From Actinopolymorpha singaporensis (GTDB lineage Bacteria; Actinomycetota; Actinomycetes; Propionibacteriales; Actinopolymorphaceae), in the NCBI RefSeq assembly GCF_900104745.1, contig NZ_LT629732.1, positions 5,071,981 through 5,135,980 of the forward strand: a DNA stretch of 64,000 bases, in the 5' to 3' direction. How positions within the stretch are numbered: the stretch's first letter is position 1; each line of letters starts with the position of its first letter. Under the pieces are notes generated by a model, which saw only the letters and a list, made by a program, of their open reading frames with translations, did not search any database and was not told the origin of the DNA. Shown one piece after another: positions 62,701-64,000 of the stretch. Position numbers and translations under genes: made by a program.

Positions 62701-63375
62701 ATGGCCTATCAGGCAAAGCACCGCGGCGCCAGTCGTTCGAAGACCGTCGCCAAGCGCGTCACGCAGACCGCCGCCGTCACCGGTATCGCCGCCGCCGTCC
62801 CCGTGGTCGGAATGGCCGCTCCGGCCCACGCCGCCAGCACCGACACGTGGGAGCGCCTCGCCCAGTGCGAGAGCAGCGGCAACTGGCACATCAACACCGG
62901 CAACGGCTTCTACGGCGGCCTGCAGTTCACCCGTTCGACCTGGACCGGCTTCGGTGGCGGCAAGTACGCCTCCCGCGCCGACTACGCCAGCAAGTGGCAG
63001 CAGATCGCCATCGCCGAGAAGGTCCTGAAGGTGCAGGGCTGGAACGCCTGGCCTGCATGCTCGGCCAAGCTCGGCCTCGGCTCCGGCGACAAGGGCGGCA
63101 GCCCGAACACGCGCGCCCAGACGCAGGAGCGCAAGCAGCACAGCACCCGCTCCTCGCGTGGCACCTCCCGGCCGAAGATCGTGGCCAGGTCCACGCACTC
63201 CCGGCACGCGGCCACCGGCGCCAGGTACGTCGTCCGTCCGGGCGACACCCTGTCGACCATCGCGCAGGCGCAGGGTGTCGACGGCGGCTGGCGGGCGCTG
63301 TGGAAGCTCAACCGGAAGCTGGTCGGGAGCAACCCCAACCTGATCTTCCCGAACGAGCGGCTCCGCCTCGGCTGA
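62701..63375 (+). CDS. Resuscitation-promoting-factor-like transglycosylase with LysM domain
   Basis: A 224-aa exported cell-wall hydrolase. The signal peptide ends in PAHA-A. The Rpf domain follows (WERLAQCESSGNWHINTGNGFYGGLQFTRSTW, with the catalytic Glu in AQCESSG, and WQQIAIAEKVLKVQGWNAWPACS). A basic Ser/Thr linker and a C-terminal LysM peptidoglycan-binding domain (YVVRPGDTLSTIAQAQG to FPNERLRLG) complete it. The ribosome site is GGGAGGGAACC before ATG 62701. It cleaves peptidoglycan during growth or germination and is controlled by the riboswitch upstream. Confidence 0.92.
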   Translation: MAYQAKHRGASRSKTVAKRVTQTAAVTGIAAAVPVVGMAAPAHAASTDTWERLAQCESSGNWHINTGNGFYGGLQFTRSTWTGFGGGKYASRADYASKWQQIAIAEKVLKVQGWNAWPACSAKLGLGSGDKGGSPNTRAQTQERKQHSTRSSRGTSRPKIVARSTHSRHAATGARYVVRPGDTLSTIAQAQGVDGGWRALWKLNRKLVGSNPNLIFPNERLRLG

Positions 63376-63396
63376 GCCTGACCGCTTCACCAAGGT

Positions 63397-63430
63397 GAAC
63401 GCCCCGACTGCTGCGGCGGTCGGGGCGTTC
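63397..63430 (+). terminator. Hairpin terminator after the Rpf-like gene
   Basis: GAACGCCCCGAC and GTCGGGGCGTTC form a perfect 12-bp stem with a 10-nt loop, 21 nt after the stop codon. No U-run follows. Confidence 0.8.
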
Positions 63431-63479
63431 GTCCGTCCTGTCGGCCCCCTCCGCATCACGGTCGGCGGTGCACGCGAAG

Positions 63480-64000
63480 ATGGACCCGATGAACGAGGCG
63501 CCCAGACCACCGCGACCGGTCGGTGACCCGTCGCCGACCGCCGGCGACCTCGTCCCCCGGGTGGCCCGGGGCGACGAGGAGGCCTTCGGCGCGCTGTACG
63601 ACCTGCTGGCCCCGCAGGTGTTCGGCGTCGTCCGCCGCGTGCTGCGCAACCCCTCGCACGCGGAGGAGGTGAGCCAGGAGGTGTTCGTCGAGATCTGGCG
63701 TACGGCGTCCCGGTTCGACCCGTCCCGCGGCTCGGTACGCACGTGGGCGGCCACGCTGGCCCACCGCCGGGCCGTCGACCGCGTCCGGTCCGAGCAGGCG
63801 TCCACCGACCGCGAACGCCGGGCCGCGGCCGGCGACAACTCCCCCTCCTACGACCAGGTGGTCGAGGAGGTGACGGCGAGCCTGGAGCAGGAGCAGGTCC
63901 GCCGCTGTCTGGGTTCCCTCACCGACCTCCAGCGGCAGGCGGTGACCCTCGCCTACTACGTGGGGTACAACTACCGCGAGGTCGCCGAGCACCTCGGCGC
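63480..64000 (+). CDS. ECF RNA polymerase sigma factor, SigK-like (truncated by window end)
   Basis: About 173 residues are visible, running off the window. Sigma region 2 is VARGDEEAFGALYDLLAPQVFGVVRRVLRNPSHAEEVSQEVFVEIWR, and region 4 begins at CLGSLTDLQRQAVTLAYYVGYNYREVAEHLG. The SYDQVVEEV segment between resembles SigK-group ECF factors, which are usually followed by the membrane anti-sigma factor RskA; that gene would be just outside. Start is ATG 63480 or ATG 63489; GAAG lies 9 nt before the second. Confidence 0.9.
   Translation, partial: MDPMNEAPRPPRPVGDPSPTAGDLVPRVARGDEEAFGALYDLLAPQVFGVVRRVLRNPSHAEEVSQEVFVEIWRTASRFDPSRGSVRTWAATLAHRRAVDRVRSEQASTDRERRAAAGDNSPSYDQVVEEVTASLEQEQVRRCLGSLTDLQRQAVTLAYYVGYNYREVAEHLG

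Noticed and set aside
1-64000. tRNA or rRNA genes, prophage or integrated element
   Set aside because: No GGTTCRANYCC-type T-arm in a cloverleaf context, no integrase, attachment-site duplication or phage structural genes were seen by eye; a covariance search would settle tRNAs.

Overview
The window is a chromosomal stretch of a high-G+C Gram-positive bacterium (Actinomycetota). The support is the strong G/C bias at third codon positions, many GTG/TTG starts, an F420-type Ddn-like reductase, a transglycosylase-LysM protein of the resuscitation-promoting type behind a c-di-AMP riboswitch, a SigK-like ECF sigma factor, the TreY/TreZ trehalose route and two DUF222/HNH proteins. The style fits Propionibacteriales (Nocardioides/Kribbella/Actinopolymorpha-like), but that is only an impression. 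I see no IS element, prophage, CRISPR array, tRNA or rRNA; the region reads as ordinary chromosome with accessory islands.

Layout. 1-2.5 kb: C-terminus of an enolase paralogue, then a DUF222-HNH gene with an SOS-like box. 2.5-9 kb (minus): glutamate decarboxylase, a very large CtpI-like P-type ATPase and a Lys/Ala-rich protein, a possible acid/cation-stress cluster. 9-16 kb (minus): a carbohydrate locus with a GxGYxYP putative glycosidase, a GntR/FCD regulator, a Tat-type solute-binding lipoprotein and two permeases with no ATPase of its own. 16.3-20.3 kb: nrdAB encoding a class Ic (Phe-for-Tyr) ribonucleotide reductase with tandem NrdR boxes and a strong terminator. 20.5-24.9 kb: treZ-treY. 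25-31 kb: alcohol dehydrogenase, FhuF-like protein, desaturase, MBL-fold protein, SpoU methyltransferase, orphan DNA methyltransferase and a Cpt-like kinase. 31.2-33.2 kb: second DUF222-HNH gene with a near-perfect SOS box at its start codon. 33.3-38.3 kb: Ddn-like reductase, GlxA-type regulator, rhodanese, MerR regulator, stand-alone murD, HAD phosphatase. 38.3-42.9 kb: zinc-ribbon P-loop protein overlapping a class I lysyl-tRNA synthetase, then PhyH dioxygenase and ManD dehydratase. 42.8-44.9 kb (minus): two nucleotidyltransferases and a DUF3817 membrane protein. 45.4-50 kb: ABC-2 exporter (two permeases plus ATPase) and a membrane-anchored SBP-vWA protein. 50-57.5 kb: second SpoU methyltransferase, FdhD, TctCBA transporter and its divergent CitA/CitB-like two-component system. 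57.5-62 kb (minus): GNAT acetyltransferase and a YhaN/YhaO (SbcC/SbcD-like) pair. 62.5-64 kb: c-di-AMP riboswitch, Rpf-like protein, terminator, and the start of an ECF sigma factor.

Working together. The best-supported units are nrdAB under NrdR control, treZY (trehalose from maltodextrin), the GntR-linked sugar uptake locus, TctCBA with its sensor/regulator, the YhaNO pair and the riboswitch-Rpf unit. A recurring promoter style is visible: a TAnnnT/CAGRMT -10 hexamer ending 6-7 nt before the start codon, implying leaderless mRNAs for at least eight genes. In both DUF222 genes the LexA-type box sits on that transcription/translation start point. No wholly new system stands out. The most unusual items are the class Ic reductase, the SOS-box/start-codon overlap, the kinase-LysRS overlap, the enolase paralogue lacking its phosphate-binding His, and the GAD/P-type ATPase cluster.
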